Below are positions 35,391 through 45,550 of a DNA stretch of 64,000 bases, in pieces (position 1 is the first letter of the stretch; each line of letters starts with the position of its first letter). A program made the position numbers and the translations under genes. The stretch comes from Bacillota bacterium (lineage in GTDB: Bacteria; Bacillota; Bacilli; Bacillales_A; Planococcaceae): NCBI GenBank assembly GCA_018816185.1, contig JAHIWI010000081.1, forward strand, positions 1 to 64,000, written 5' to 3'. Under the pieces are notes generated by a model, which was given only the letters and a program-made list of their open reading frames with translations, was not told the DNA's origin and made no database searches.

Positions 35391-37022
35391 TTATGCTCTT
35401 TTTCCTAGAACTGCTTCGGCAATATTTACTGCGTGATCACCAATACGTTCTAAGTTACTTACTAAGTCAACAAAAACAATTCCAGCTTGAGGAGAACAAA
35501 CGCCCTCATTTAAACGCATAATATGCTTTTTGCGGAATTTGCGTTCCATTTTGTCGATTAAATCTTCTTGTTCTGCCACTTCACGTGCCAGTTCTGAACT
35601 TCCGATATCAAGAGCTTCTAGCGCTTTTTCTACCGTTTGTATCGTTAATACAAACATTTCAGTGATATCTTCCATCGCTTGATCAGTTAATTTCACACGA
35701 TTACCAATTTGATAGTCGATTAACTCTAAAATGTTTTCAAAATGATCTCCAACTCGTTCAATATCACGCACAGTTTCCATTAACATGATATGTCGACCTG
35801 AATCGGCATTTGAAATTGATTCAGCTGAAATTTTAACGAGATAGTCTGTAATTTTATGATCTAAATTATTGATCGCATCTTCGAGTTGGTAACCCGTTTC
35901 TGCATGTTTTTTATTATTCGTTTTCAAATACTCAAATGATTCTTTTAATCCTTGCACACTAAAGTGACCCATACGAAGAATTTCTTCTTTCGCTTGCCCT
36001 ATGGCAATAGATGGTGCCGTTTCAATAAAGTGTGGATCTAAATGTTTTGGTTTATATTCAATTGTTACTTCTTCACCTGGGATAAACTTCGTAACCAGGT
36101 AAGCCCAAGCACCAATTAAAGGGAACTGAATAATGGTATTAGCTACATTGAAAGTACCATGCGCAAAAGCAATTTGCATTTTTTCCTCTAGTCCTAAGAT
36201 ACCCGTTAACCATTCAATGTAAATGGTAAAAGGAGTTAATAGAACAAGGAATAGTATAGAACCTACCACATTAAATAACACGTGCGTTGCAGCGGCGCGA
36301 CGAGCAGCAATTGATGCACCAATTGAAGCTAAAATTGCTGTAATGGTGGTACCGATATTGTCACCAAATAATACTGGAAGAGAAGCATCTAAATTTAAGA
36401 TACCTTCTGAGTATAGACCTTGTAAAATCCCTACTGTTGCACTAGAGCTTTGTACAATTACTGTAAACACTGTCCCGACTACTACACCTAATATAGGATG
36501 CTCACTCATATTGATCGTTAAATCAATAAAGGCAGGTAATTCTCGAAGTGGTTTCATTCCTCCACTCATTAATTCCATCCCTAAGAATAAACCACCAAAA
36601 CCAAAAATAACTTCTCCTAGGTTTTGAATTTGATTTTTCTTAAAGAAGAATATCAGGAATGCACCTAAAGCCATGATTGGTAATGCTGCTTCACCAACAT
36701 CAAATCCAATGATAAATGCTGTTACGGTTGTACCAATATTGGCTCCCATGATTACACCAATTGCTTGGCGCAAAGTCATAAAACCAGCACTTACTAAACC
36801 AACAGTAATAACTGTGGTACCTGAACTCGATTGAATCAAAATAGTTACGATTATACCGACTAATACACCCATAAAAGGATTTGTCGTAAATCGATCTAAA
36901 ATTTCACGTAATCGATCACCTGCTGCTTTTTGCAGACCATCGCCCATGTATTTAATAGAGAACAAGAAGATCCCTAGACCTCCAATGAATTGAAACAGCA
37001 TTTCCTGCCAATTTAATTCCAT
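35391..37022 (-). CDS. Na/phosphate cotransporter with C-terminal PhoU-like domain
   Basis: A 543-residue protein of the NptA/YjbB family. The membrane part (1-315) contains two inverted repeats with the signature QSSSGTTVITV and QSSSATVGIL. The C-terminal part (about 345-543) is PhoU-like (RDIERVGDHFENILE and NLERIGDHAVNIAE). It probably moves phosphate with sodium. PhoP-like hexamers lie 80-105 bases upstream, though oriented toward the neighbouring gene. Confidence 0.92.
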   Translation of the reverse strand: MELNWQEMLFQFIGGLGIFLFSIKYMGDGLQKAAGDRLREILDRFTTNPFMGVLVGIIVTILIQSSSGTTVITVGLVSAGFMTLRQAIGVIMGANIGTTVTAFIIGFDVGEAALPIMALGAFLIFFFKKNQIQNLGEVIFGFGGLFLGMELMSGGMKPLRELPAFIDLTINMSEHPILGVVVGTVFTVIVQSSSATVGILQGLYSEGILNLDASLPVLFGDNIGTTITAILASIGASIAARRAAATHVLFNVVGSILFLVLLTPFTIYIEWLTGILGLEEKMQIAFAHGTFNVANTIIQFPLIGAWAYLVTKFIPGEEVTIEYKPKHLDPHFIETAPSIAIGQAKEEILRMGHFSVQGLKESFEYLKTNNKKHAETGYQLEDAINNLDHKITDYLVKISAESISNADSGRHIMLMETVRDIERVGDHFENILELIDYQIGNRVKLTDQAMEDITEMFVLTIQTVEKALEALDIGSSELAREVAEQEDLIDKMERKFRKKHIMRLNEGVCSPQAGIVFVDLVSNLERIGDHAVNIAEAVLGKRA

Positions 37023-37100
37023 TATTCAACTTCAGCTCCTAATTCGACAATTTTCAACATTCCCCATTATGAAGAATTCGACACCACATTGTAAAGGACC

Positions 37101-37128
37101 TTCACATAAAATTTACAATAACTTAACA
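37101..37128 (+). promoter_or_regulatory. PhoP-like box between the Na/Pi cotransporter gene and yqgB
   Basis: TTCACA, TTTACA and TTAACA stand on the plus strand at exact 11-bp steps (37101, 37112, 37123). This is the same pattern as at pstS. The intergenic region is shared by the divergent cotransporter gene and yqgB. The orientation favours yqgB, while the biology favours the cotransporter. Confidence 0.6.
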
Positions 37129-37219
37129 ATCAGTGCAAATTTGGTCTTATAGTTTTCACATTTCTATTTAATATAGTTATTTAATAGTAGTATGATTAGT
37201 TGTATAAGGAGTGATGTAG

Positions 37220-37732
37220 TTGTCTTTTACAAAATTATTTTTTGCTTCACTTTATGAACCTAAAAAAATGGCTGCCTTCAGGCTGCTTTCTATTGGTAAA
37301 GTTATTCAATATATCTTTATATTTATATCTCTCATCACGATTTTTTCTTTCATACAATTTGTTTTTGGTATAAATAATCAATCCTCTTCTATTGTTGGGT
37401 TGATTGAATATATAGAAGGAATGGCCTGGATTCTCTATCCTTTTGCTTTTATTTTACAATTTGTGATGTCAACATTGTTTGTATTTAGCCGCATTAGTAT
37501 ATTAGCCTTAGTTGGATTCTATCTATTAAAATTGATAAAGCGTCGCGGGGATTATCGTCATGTTTGGCGTACAGCAGCATTTGCCTACACGGTTCCTACT
37601 ATCCTTTCTTTTGTCTTATTGTTCTTGGGAATGGGAGATACAATTATTTTCCTGGTGACACATTCTATTAGCTTCATCTACTTATATCTTGCATTAACCT
37701 ATTATCCCGCCAAAAATCATAATCTCTCTTGA
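37220..37732 (+). CDS. yqgB: DUF1189 membrane protein YqgB
   Basis: A 170-residue protein with about four membrane helices, starting MSFTKLFFASLYEPKKMAAF, typical of the DUF1189 family. The start is TTG with AAGGAGTGA upstream. The function is unknown. A PhoP-like box lies about 100 bases upstream. Confidence 0.82.
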   Translation: MSFTKLFFASLYEPKKMAAFRLLSIGKVIQYIFIFISLITIFSFIQFVFGINNQSSSIVGLIEYIEGMAWILYPFAFILQFVMSTLFVFSRISILALVGFYLLKLIKRRGDYRHVWRTAAFAYTVPTILSFVLLFLGMGDTIIFLVTHSISFIYLYLALTYYPAKNHNLS

Positions 37733-37766
37733 TTCAACATATAAGTTGATAAAGGGGGATTTTCTT

Positions 37767-38105
37767 ATGCGCATTATTGGACTAGCTACTTTAATATTAC
37801 TTGTTTCCTATATAATAAAAGTTGATTTACTCGACGGAACAATTTCTCTTGCGGCATTTACACAAGAGGAACCTATATGTACTGAAAACGTCTATTATGA
37901 TGTCTTTCCTGTTCAAACAGTAGAAAATGACACCATCTTTTCTTTATTTGCCGTCTATCCTTCTGAAACTTGGGTCAGTTTTCCTGAACGCTTAGAAGCT
38001 TTTTATCAAGAGAATCCACATTATCGAAATCAATCTTTACAATCTTTTGAAACAGTGCAAATTCCGATCTTCAAAAAAGAGTTATCCGCATGTTCTGAAA
38101 AGTGA
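37767..38105 (+). CDS. YqfZ-like exported protein with LysM-like domain
   Basis: The 112 residues consist of a signal peptide or membrane anchor (1-20) and a segment, TVENDTIFSLFAVYPSETW to VQIPIFK, whose spacing resembles a LysM peptidoglycan-binding domain. B. subtilis has the LysM-like yqfZ next to ispG. ATG at 37767 follows AAGGGGGA. The name is by position and weak similarity. Confidence 0.65.
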   Translation: MRIIGLATLILLVSYIIKVDLLDGTISLAAFTQEEPICTENVYYDVFPVQTVENDTIFSLFAVYPSETWVSFPERLEAFYQENPHYRNQSLQSFETVQIPIFKKELSACSEK

Positions 38106-38192
38106 AGTAACGTTTCTTCCTTGTCATTTCCTTTTCAAGACTGCTAAAATGTAGAGTAGTGAAGGCGTAATGCCTGAAAAGGAGAGAATCTA

Positions 38193-39299
38193 ATGAGTGA
38201 ACTAATACACCGTTCTAAAACTCGCCCCGTTCGTGTTGGGGATTTAACTATTGGTGGAAGTAATGAATTATTTATTCAAAGTATGACTACTACAAAAACA
38301 CATGATGTTGAAGCAACTGTTGCAGAAATATTGCGTTTAGAGGAAGCAGGTTGTCAAATTGTACGCGTAGCATGCCCTGACGAACGTGCAGCAGATGCCA
38401 TCGCGGAAATAAAAAAACGGATTAATATACCTCTAGTAGTAGATATCCATTTCGATTATAAATTAGCTTTAAAAGCAATCGAAAACGGAGCTGACAAAAT
38501 TCGAATTAACCCAGGGAACATTGGACGTCGTGAAAAAGTTGAAGCGGTTGTCAATGCGGCAAAAGCTAAAAACATTCCGATTCGAATAGGTGTTAATGCT
38601 GGATCACTTGAACGTAAAATTATTGAAAAATACGGCTACCCTACAGCTGATGGAATGGTTGAAAGTGCCCTACACCATATTAAAATACTCGAAGACCTAG
38701 ATTTCCATGATATTATCGTTTCATTAAAAGCATCAGATGTAAGTTTAGCTATTGAAGCTTATATTAAAGCGTCACAAGCATTTGATTATCCATTACATTT
38801 AGGGATAACTGAATCAGGAACTTTAGTAAATGGTTCTATTAAGAGTGCCGCTGGTTTAGGTGCACTTTTAAGCCATGGAATTGGGAACACCCTTCGAGTT
38901 TCATTAAGTGCAGATCCAGTCGAAGAAATTAAAGTGGCGAGAGAATTGCTGAAAGTATTTGGTCTTTCTTCAAATGCAGCAACATTAATTTCTTGTCCAA
39001 CTTGCGGACGAATTGAAATTGATTTAATTTCAATTGCCAATGAAGTTGAAGAATATATTTCTACAATCAAAGCACCTATTAAAGTAGCTGTACTTGGCTG
39101 TGCTGTTAATGGACCAGGTGAAGCTCGTGAAGCAGACATCGGGATTGCTGGAGCACGTGGTGAAGGTTTGCTGTTCATGAAAGGGAAAACTGTTCGAAAA
39201 GTGCCTGAAGCAACGATGGTCGAAGAATTGAAAATTGAAATCGATAAAATTGCTCAAGAATATTTCGATAAGCAAGAATTAGAAAAACAAAACGTATAA
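38193..39299 (+). CDS. ispG: 4-hydroxy-3-methylbut-2-en-1-yl diphosphate synthase
   Basis: The seventh step of the MEP isoprenoid pathway, forming HMBPP from the cyclic diphosphate with a 4Fe-4S cluster. The 368 residues have the TIM-barrel part and the cluster ligands Cys268, Cys271, Cys303 and Glu310 ([17 protein letters not shown]). ispH, the next enzyme, lies at 45.5 kb in this window. Confidence 0.96.
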   Translation: MSELIHRSKTRPVRVGDLTIGGSNELFIQSMTTTKTHDVEATVAEILRLEEAGCQIVRVACPDERAADAIAEIKKRINIPLVVDIHFDYKLALKAIENGADKIRINPGNIGRREKVEAVVNAAKAKNIPIRIGVNAGSLERKIIEKYGYPTADGMVESALHHIKILEDLDFHDIIVSLKASDVSLAIEAYIKASQAFDYPLHLGITESGTLVNGSIKSAAGLGALLSHGIGNTLRVSLSADPVEEIKVARELLKVFGLSSNAATLISCPTCGRIEIDLISIANEVEEYISTIKAPIKVAVLGCAVNGPGEAREADIGIAGARGEGLLFMKGKTVRKVPEATMVEELKIEIDKIAQEYFDKQELEKQNV

Positions 39300-39313
39300 A
39301 GGAGTCATTGCAT

Positions 39314-39892
39314 ATGTCTAACATTCGATTCGGTATCGATATTGATGGTACCGTCACATGCCCTACTTCTTTATTACCACATATCAATAAGCAATTTTCC
39401 TGCAATTTAGTTTTAGATGATATTAAGGAATATGATTTAACCAAGGCATTTCCTATTACACCAGATGAATTTTATCAATGGTTTCGAAAAGCCGAACCTG
39501 AAATTTATGCCACTTCCCCTATTCAAATTGACGCTCATTCAATTTTGACAAAGTGGAAAAAGGACTTTGAATTATATTTCATTTCAGCTCGTGGCCAAAA
39601 TGTGAAGGATGTAACGTTTGAGTGGTTTTTAAACCAGAACCTAGAATACGATCACATTGAATTAATTGGTTCTCACGATAAAATTCAAACAGCAAAAAAT
39701 TACAATATCGATGTATTTTTTGAAGATAAGCACGATAATGCAGTTGGACTCGCAGAAGAGCTTAATATCCCAGTTATTCTTTTTAATACACCTTACAATC
39801 AACAGCCTGTTCCAAATGGCGTTGTAAGGGTAGATAATTGGTTAGAAGCCGATACATGGATACAACATCATTTTATTAAAAATAAAGCGTGA
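39314..39892 (+). CDS. yqfW: HAD-family nucleotidase-like protein YqfW
   Basis: The 192 residues start with the HAD motif GIDIDGTVT, with the nucleophile and acid aspartates, and end the fold with FFEDKHDNA. It fits the 5' nucleotidase/YqfW family of the HAD superfamily. The substrate is unknown. ATG at 39314 is nine bases after GGAG. A TTG two codons earlier is too close to it. Confidence 0.85.
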   Translation: MSNIRFGIDIDGTVTCPTSLLPHINKQFSCNLVLDDIKEYDLTKAFPITPDEFYQWFRKAEPEIYATSPIQIDAHSILTKWKKDFELYFISARGQNVKDVTFEWFLNQNLEYDHIELIGSHDKIQTAKNYNIDVFFEDKHDNAVGLAEELNIPVILFNTPYNQQPVPNGVVRVDNWLEADTWIQHHFIKNKA

Positions 39893-39949
39893 GGACCCTT
39901 CCTCGCGCTTTTTACATGCTACATAAAGTAAAGAAAAGGTTGTGAATAA

Positions 39950-40153
39950 ATGAAACGCTTCAAAGTAGTTATTCCTCTCATGGTTATTGTTGCGATTTTA
40001 GCTACATGGATTCTAGGAAAAGACCATAGTGCGGTTCCTCTTGAATCCAGAATTCTCATCACAATTGGTGGAACTTTAATATCTGGAATTATTTCATATT
40101 TTTTGTTAAGCAATAAAGAAGATCAAATTGATCCAAAACCAAAACAAAAATAA
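39950..40153 (+). CDS. Small membrane protein, unrecognised
   Basis: A 67-residue frame with two hydrophobic helices (about 6-22 and 35-53) and a polar tail rich in Lys, Asp and Pro. It has an ATG and a weak AAGG upstream. It resembles the DUF4229-like small membrane proteins only in outline. It is followed by a hairpin at about 40163-40192. Confidence 0.6.
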   Translation: MKRFKVVIPLMVIVAILATWILGKDHSAVPLESRILITIGGTLISGIISYFLLSNKEDQIDPKPKQK

Positions 40154-40162
40154 GTTAAAAGA

Positions 40163-40192
40163 GACCATTCACAGAAATGTGAATGGTCTCTT
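40163..40192 (+). terminator. Terminator after the small membrane protein gene
   Basis: Stem AGACCATTCACA with its complement and a short loop is followed by TTTTT on the plus strand. Confidence 0.8.
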
Positions 40193-40282
40193 TTTATAAA
40201 TGCTCCGAATACCACAAAAGAGTTACGTTTTGATGTTTCAATGGTAAGGAGCGTTGTAATCAGAAAAAATTTTCCCAGTTTA

Positions 40283-40696
40283 TTAACCTATACATTCAGG
40301 GCATTTACCGTAAATCTCTAATTTATGATTATCAATTTGATACGCTGGCAGTTTTTCTTGAACAGCATCCATTGGACAAATATGAATCTCTTTTATTTTT
40401 CCACAAGACATACAGATGAAATGGTGATGATGATGGTCTGTTTCACACTGCATACGAAAGTGTCTTTCCCCCGATAACTCGGTTTCTTCTAATATACCGA
40501 GTTCCACAAATGTACTTAAATTTCGATAGATCGTATCAAAACTCATCCCCGGATAATCTTTTTTCATCACGTTCAATAAATCTTTAGCTGTTAAATAGCG
40601 ATCATTTTCTTCAAATAACTCAAGAATTTGTTCTCTTTTATCCGTTTTTTTAAAACCTTCATTTTTTAAAACTTCCCAAGCTTTCGTTAAATTCAT
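40283..40696 (-). CDS. zur: Fur-family zinc uptake regulator Zur
   Basis: A zinc-responsive repressor of zinc import. The 137 residues have a winged-helix DNA-binding part, a His-rich stretch (TDHHHHHF) and two CXXC pairs, Cys95/Cys98 and Cys132/Cys135, that hold structural zinc. Being co-transcribed with a zinc ABC transporter identifies it as Zur rather than Fur or PerR. The ATG overlaps the znuB stop by four bases (ATGA). Confidence 0.92.
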   Translation of the reverse strand: MNLTKAWEVLKNEGFKKTDKREQILELFEENDRYLTAKDLLNVMKKDYPGMSFDTIYRNLSTFVELGILEETELSGERHFRMQCETDHHHHHFICMSCGKIKEIHICPMDAVQEKLPAYQIDNHKLEIYGKCPECIG

Positions 40697-41559
40697 GAAG
40701 TAACAACTCCTTCGTCCTTCGTGACAACTTTTAGCCAAATCTTTTTACCAATTAATACGATTAAAAGAATACAGATAGAAGTGACAACTATTGTCCCACC
40801 CGGTGCAATATTTAAATAGAAAGCAGTAACCAATCCAATAATGACAGCCGTTTCACCGAATACCACGGCCAATAAAATGGCTTGTTTAAAACCTTTAGCT
40901 AAACGCATACTCGCAGCGACTGGCAACGTCATTAAAGAAGATACAAGTAATATCCCCACAATTCTCATACTTGCCGCTATAACCAATGCGGTAACAATCA
41001 TAAATAAGATATGAATCCATTTCGCAGGTAGACCAGAAGCACGGGCGTATTCTTCATCAAACGAAAGAACAAATAGCTCTTTATAGAAGAAACGCAAAAA
41101 CAAGATGACAATTAGTGCAATAATGACCACAATCCATAAGTCTTGTCGACTTACGGCAGACACAGAGCCAAACAAATAGCCAAAAAGATCTGCACTAAAG
41201 CCATTTGCAAGTGAAATGAAGATTGCACTGATTCCTATTCCCGCTGACATAATAATTGGAATGGCTAACTCTTCATAATGTTTATACAATCTACGAAGTC
41301 TCTCGATTAAAACAGAACCACTAACAGCAGACAATATTCCTAAATATAGTGGATTTAACATCGCAAACAAAGGAACCGTTTGGCTTAAATATAAACTTCC
41401 AGCAATACCAGCCAATGTAACATGACTTAGAGCATCGGCAATTAATGATAATCTTCGAACAACAATAAAAACGCCTAATAAAGGAGCAATAAGACCAATT
41501 ATTAGGCCAGAAGCAAATGCATTTTGTAAAAATTCATAATTCCATAAAGCTTCAATCAT
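40693..41559 (-). CDS. znuB: Zinc ABC transporter permease
   Basis: A membrane subunit of the ABC-3 family for zinc (or manganese), 288 residues with about eight to nine helices. The family segments [24 protein letters not shown] and [11 protein letters not shown] are at the N-terminus. ATG at 41559 lies eight bases inside the end of znuC. The Listeria operon zurAMR has the same gene order. Confidence 0.92.
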   Translation of the reverse strand: MIEALWNYEFLQNAFASGLIIGLIAPLLGVFIVVRRLSLIADALSHVTLAGIAGSLYLSQTVPLFAMLNPLYLGILSAVSGSVLIERLRRLYKHYEELAIPIIMSAGIGISAIFISLANGFSADLFGYLFGSVSAVSRQDLWIVVIIALIVILFLRFFYKELFVLSFDEEYARASGLPAKWIHILFMIVTALVIAASMRIVGILLVSSLMTLPVAASMRLAKGFKQAILLAVVFGETAVIIGLVTAFYLNIAPGGTIVVTSICILLIVLIGKKIWLKVVTKDEGVVTS

Positions 41560-42331
41560 GATTGCACGCCTCACCTTTCACATGATGAATTTTCCGAACA
41601 GAATGACCATACCAAGCCTCTCGGTCTTCATCACTCATTTCCTCAAATTCTTGTTTGAATCCGTGAAAATGAATGGTTTGATTTAGACAGGCAACATGGC
41701 TTATTCGATTTGAAACGGTATCCACATCATGTGTGACTAAAATCAGGGTAATATTTCGTTCACTGTTTAACCGCGAAAGCATATCATAAAACGATTGCAC
41801 ATGTTTATGGTCGATTCCAACAGTGGGTTCATCTAGCACAAGACATTTCGGATCGCTAACTAATGCCCTAGCAATAAAAACTCGTTGTTGCTGTCCCCCA
41901 GATAATTCTCCTATGGATTTGGAAGCAAACTTTTCCATGCCAACGGATGATAGAGCTTCTTGAACAAGATGATCTTTGCTGTTTGGTAATTTCTTAAACA
42001 ATCCAGTCTTTTTAGCTAACCCGCTAGCCACTACTTCAAATACTGTTGCAGGAAATCCAGTATTAAAAGAATTGGATTTTTGAGAAACATAGCCAATCCA
42101 CTCACGTTGTTTAAATTCTTTTGCTTCTTTGCCAAATAAATGAACAGTACCAGTAGATGGTTTAAGCAATCCTAAAATGATTTTCAATAAAGTCGATTTA
42201 CCAGAACCATTAGGTCCTAAAATTGCTAAGAAGTCTCCTTGTTTCACTTGCAAAGATATATTTTTTAAAACAGCTGTTTGATCATATTGAAATGATACCT
42301 GCTGTAATTCAATGTCATATGGCGTTGACAA
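41552..42331 (-). CDS. znuC: Zinc ABC transporter ATP-binding protein
   Basis: The ATPase of the zinc importer, 259 residues: Walker A GPNGSGKSTL, signature LSGGQQQR, Walker B CLVLDEPTVGID and switch His in LVTHDV. The start is TTG with AGAGGCGAT upstream. The substrate-binding protein gene is not in the operon and must lie elsewhere. Confidence 0.93.
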   Translation of the reverse strand: MSTPYDIELQQVSFQYDQTAVLKNISLQVKQGDFLAILGPNGSGKSTLLKIILGLLKPSTGTVHLFGKEAKEFKQREWIGYVSQKSNSFNTGFPATVFEVVASGLAKKTGLFKKLPNSKDHLVQEALSSVGMEKFASKSIGELSGGQQQRVFIARALVSDPKCLVLDEPTVGIDHKHVQSFYDMLSRLNSERNITLILVTHDVDTVSNRISHVACLNQTIHFHGFKQEFEEMSDEDREAWYGHSVRKIHHVKGEACNHD

Positions 42332-42348
42332 ATCGATCGCCTCTTTCT

Positions 42349-42369
42349 AATTCAAAATCATTACGATTT
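42349..42369 (-). promoter_or_regulatory. Zur-box-like operator upstream of znuC
   Basis: The minus strand carries AAATCGTAAT, a perfect half of the Bacillus Zur box (AAATCGTAATnATTACGATTT), followed after one base by ATTTTGAATT, which keeps seven of ten positions of the other half. It lies 18 bases before the znuC start, so Zur bound there would repress its own operon. Confidence 0.75.
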
Positions 42370-42434
42370 ACAAATGATTAGTATAGCGGACATTTGATTG
42401 ATTGTAAACTCTAATATCTTGAAAGGAAGATGGA

Positions 42435-42674
42435 ATGGATTTACTTGAATTTATTCAAAACTTGAAAAGTAAAAGTGATGATGAACTTGCAGAAATGTCA
42501 AAGGTCCTCCCCGTTTCTCTATCTAAAAATGAAATAAAAGGACTTAGACCTCTCTTAGATAAGGCATCCATTCATTGGGCATTTACTGGAATTCCTTCGT
42601 CTTTTAAAAAAGAAATTGCTAAAGTCATTGGCAAAACTAAAGCGAAAACATTATTCAACTTTTATAATGTTTAG
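42435..42674 (+). CDS. yqfT: DUF2624 family protein YqfT
   Basis: A 79-residue helical protein beginning MDLLEFIQNLKSKSDDELAE. It matches the YqfT/DUF2624 family in size and in position between the zinc operon and nfo. The function is unknown. The ATG follows GGAAGATGG. Confidence 0.82.
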   Translation: MDLLEFIQNLKSKSDDELAEMSKVLPVSLSKNEIKGLRPLLDKASIHWAFTGIPSSFKKEIAKVIGKTKAKTLFNFYNV

Positions 42675-42699
42675 AAAACGTGAATCAATGAAAGCAAAA

Positions 42700-42735
42700 A
42701 AAGAGATTCAAGCATAATTCTGCTTGAATCTCTTT
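42700..42735. terminator. Bidirectional terminator between yqfT and nfo
   Basis: Perfect stem AAGAGATTCAAGCA with a six-base loop between convergent genes. Confidence 0.88.
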
Positions 42736-42740
42736 CATCT

Positions 42741-43628
42741 TTAAACTCTTAATGCATCTATTCGGTCAGGTGTAAATGTTTTAGTTTTTAACATCTCAAT
42801 CTCATATAAATATGGAGCAGTTTTATTCTTAGCATCTAGCCCTACAAAAGGTGTCTCAAGAATCTTTGGAACTTGTGTAAGACTTGGATGATGAACGATA
42901 TAGGATAAAGCATCAAATCCAATTTCACCAAATCCAATATTCTCGTGGCGATCTTTACCCGCACCACGTAAATTTTTACTATCATTGATATGCAAAACTT
43001 TTAAACGGTCAATGCCAATTAACTGATTGAATGAAGCCAATACACCGTCAAAATCATTTACAATGTCGTAACCAGCATCATGTGTATGACAAGTATCAAA
43101 ACAAACGGATAAACGCTCGTTATTTTTAACTCCGTCAAAAATTTGAGCTAATTCCTCAAATGACCTTCCGCATTCAGTGCCTTTTCCTGCCATTGTTTCT
43201 AATGCAATTTGTACCGGGTAGTCTTGAGAAAGGACTTCATTCAAACCTTCAACGATTTTAGCGATTCCTTCTTCTGTACCCGCTCCGACATGTGCACCTG
43301 GGTGCAATACAATTTGAGTTGCTCCAATAGCGGCTGTACGTTCTATCTCTTTTTGAAGAAACTCGACGCCAAGAGCGAAAGTCTCTGGTTTAAGAGAATT
43401 ACCAATATTAATGATATATGGCGCATGAACAACAATATTTGACATGCCGTTTTCTTGCATGTGAGCTTGTCCTGCAGCAATATTCAAATCTTCAATTGGT
43501 TTTCTTCTTGTATTTTGAGGAGCACCTGTATAGATCATGAAGGTTGTTGCTCCATATGACTTTGCTTCTTCGCTAGCAGCTAAAAGCATATTCTTTCCAC
43601 TCATTGAAACGTGTGAACCTAGTAACAA
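42741..43628 (-). CDS. nfo: Endonuclease IV (AP endonuclease)
   Basis: Cuts DNA at abasic sites in base excision repair. The 295-residue TIM barrel carries the three metal centres with signatures [19 protein letters not shown] and [14 protein letters not shown], and LHINDSKN. The start is TTG with AAAGGGG about nine bases upstream. It is close behind cshB and probably co-transcribed. Confidence 0.95.
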   Translation of the reverse strand: MLLGSHVSMSGKNMLLAASEEAKSYGATTFMIYTGAPQNTRRKPIEDLNIAAGQAHMQENGMSNIVVHAPYIINIGNSLKPETFALGVEFLQKEIERTAAIGATQIVLHPGAHVGAGTEEGIAKIVEGLNEVLSQDYPVQIALETMAGKGTECGRSFEELAQIFDGVKNNERLSVCFDTCHTHDAGYDIVNDFDGVLASFNQLIGIDRLKVLHINDSKNLRGAGKDRHENIGFGEIGFDALSYIVHHPSLTQVPKILETPFVGLDAKNKTAPYLYEIEMLKTKTFTPDRIDALRV

Positions 43629-43642
43629 AACAAAAAACCCCT

Positions 43643-44947
43643 TTACTTTTTACGGTTTTTAATGCGTCGCTCTCTCTTTTTCACTTTGTCCATTTCCCAT
43701 CTCATATTGCGTTTATATCCCGGTTTAACCTTTTTAGGTTTGCGGACCATTGATTTTGCTTTTGCATCTATTTCATCTGCCACTTTTTCAGTTTTACGAT
43801 TTTTACGTGTGTGACGTTCTTTAAGTTCAGACCATTCGCCATCTTTTACATCTTTATGAACAAAAGGAATTCCCATTTTTTCAATACGAACAATCGCATC
43901 TTCATCTGTTGGTTCATATAATGTAATAGCTGTTCCCTCAAGACCAGCGCGCGCAGTACGGCCAACACGGTGGATGAAGAACTCTAAATCCTCAGGAAGT
44001 TCAAAGTTAATAACATGACTCACACCTTGAATATCAATCCCACGTGCAGCTAAATCAGTTGCTACAATGTATTGGTATTCTAAGTCGCGCACTTGTTTCA
44101 TCATACGAGTACGTTCGCGAGGAGATAAATCTCCATGGATACGTCCAACACGATATCCTGCTTCAGCTAAATAATTAGCAACAGAGTCTGCATTCGATCT
44201 CGTATTTGTAAAAATAATAGCTAAGTAAGGATTTATTCCTTCCATAACTTCTAATAAACGTTTCTTCTTCGATTTACTTCTAACCGGAACAAGTGTGAAG
44301 TCAATGCCTTCAGCAGCTGGTTTTTTTAAACCGATTTTTATATGGACTGGTGATTCCATATATTTTTTCAAGAAAGGTTGCAATCTTTCTGGAATCGTTG
44401 CAGAAAAGACATACATTTCTAATGAATCTGGCATCTTCCCAGCAAAAGCATCAATTTCTTCAATAAAACCTAAATCAAAAGCAAGATCGGCTTCATCTAC
44501 TACTAATATTGGAGCAGTGTGAACGAGTAAAGCATTCTCTTTTACAAGGTCACGAATACGTCCAGGAGTACCCACAACAATATGAGGTTGTGTTTTTAAT
44601 TTATCAATCGAACGTTGTTTATCAGTTCCGCCGATAAATAGTTTCGATTGAATTTCAGTACCTTCTGTCAGACGATTCAATTCTTCAAAAATTTGTGAAG
44701 CCAGTTCTCGAGTCGGAGAAGTAATAATAGCTTGCAACTCTGCTTTCTCACTAATAATTCGTTGCACAATTGGAATTAAAAAACTGTGTGTTTTCCCTGT
44801 ACCCGTATGTGCTTGACCAATTGCGCTTTTCCCTTTTAAAATTACGGGAATCATTTCTCTTTGAATAGGTGTTGGTTCAGTAAAACCTAATTTGCTAATT
44901 GCTTTTTGCAAAAAGGGTTGAAAATCATAATCTGCGTATTTGGACAT
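43643..44947 (-). CDS. cshB: DEAD-box RNA helicase CshB
   Basis: An ATP-dependent RNA helicase linked to cold adaptation and ribosome assembly. The 434 residues have the Q motif, [29 protein letters not shown] and HRVGRTAR in order, and a Lys/Arg-rich C-terminal tail (about 375-434) that may bind RNA. ATG at 44947 follows AGGAGGGAC. The symbol follows the B. subtilis gene yqfR. Confidence 0.94.
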   Translation of the reverse strand: MSKYADYDFQPFLQKAISKLGFTEPTPIQREMIPVILKGKSAIGQAHTGTGKTHSFLIPIVQRIISEKAELQAIITSPTRELASQIFEELNRLTEGTEIQSKLFIGGTDKQRSIDKLKTQPHIVVGTPGRIRDLVKENALLVHTAPILVVDEADLAFDLGFIEEIDAFAGKMPDSLEMYVFSATIPERLQPFLKKYMESPVHIKIGLKKPAAEGIDFTLVPVRSKSKKKRLLEVMEGINPYLAIIFTNTRSNADSVANYLAEAGYRVGRIHGDLSPRERTRMMKQVRDLEYQYIVATDLAARGIDIQGVSHVINFELPEDLEFFIHRVGRTARAGLEGTAITLYEPTDEDAIVRIEKMGIPFVHKDVKDGEWSELKERHTRKNRKTEKVADEIDAKAKSMVRKPKKVKPGYKRNMRWEMDKVKKRERRIKNRKK

Positions 44948-45066
44948 TTGAGTCCCTCCTAACATACCTTTATATTACCACGTTTTTTGTTGTGAAGACC
45001 ATTTGACAATGATAGTTGTTTCAAGACGTTACGTCAAATAACAGTTAATTTAGAAAGGAGGATATT

Positions 45067-45483
45067 ATGCGTTACGAATCATTTTACCCATTTTCTCAAG
45101 GACAATATCAACAACCTCAAAATCCATTTTCATTTCCCCAAAATCGATTCTCAGGAGGTCCTCCCATTAGACCTGGTGGCTTTGGAAATAATAGATTTTT
45201 AAATTCACCACAAACTCAAATTCCCGGTGGATTACCTTCACGAATGGAACAATACTTACAAACCGCTGAAAGGTTCATGTCAACAGCCCAACAATTAACT
45301 CCCATGGTTAAGCAAGTAGCACCTATGGTTCAAAACCTTCCCGCTCTTTGGAAAATCTATAGAGGCTTTCAAAACATGCCCGATGTAGCGTCAAACGCTT
45401 CAGCAGCTAGAAGTGTTGCTAATGCCGCTAGCTCACTAGCAAACGGCGCATCTCAACCACGTATTTTCCAACCACCTGTATGA
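45067..45483 (+). CDS. yqfQ: YqfQ/VrrA-like protein
   Basis: The 138 residues start with a Gln/Pro/Asn/Gly-rich segment (QGQYQQPQNPFSFPQNRF) and continue with a more ordered, helix-like part (about 55-100) that fits the YqfQ family. B. cereus VrrA, with variable repeats, belongs to the same group. The ATG follows AAAGGAGG. The function is unknown. Confidence 0.8.
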   Translation: MRYESFYPFSQGQYQQPQNPFSFPQNRFSGGPPIRPGGFGNNRFLNSPQTQIPGGLPSRMEQYLQTAERFMSTAQQLTPMVKQVAPMVQNLPALWKIYRGFQNMPDVASNASAARSVANAASSLANGASQPRIFQPPV

Positions 45484-45550
45484 GTTTTGAATTAAACTCT
45501 TCTCTCCGTTATAATAGAAGTATTACTCTTGAGAGGAGTGCTCATTCACT

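Noticed and set aside
36223..36627. Plus-strand frame of 134 codons inside the Na/Pi cotransporter gene
   Set aside because: Mirror frame of a conserved membrane protein; low-complexity product with no recognisable domain.
38786..39178. Minus-strand frame of 130 codons inside ispG
   Set aside because: Antisense shadow. The plus strand encodes all cluster ligands of IspG in frame.
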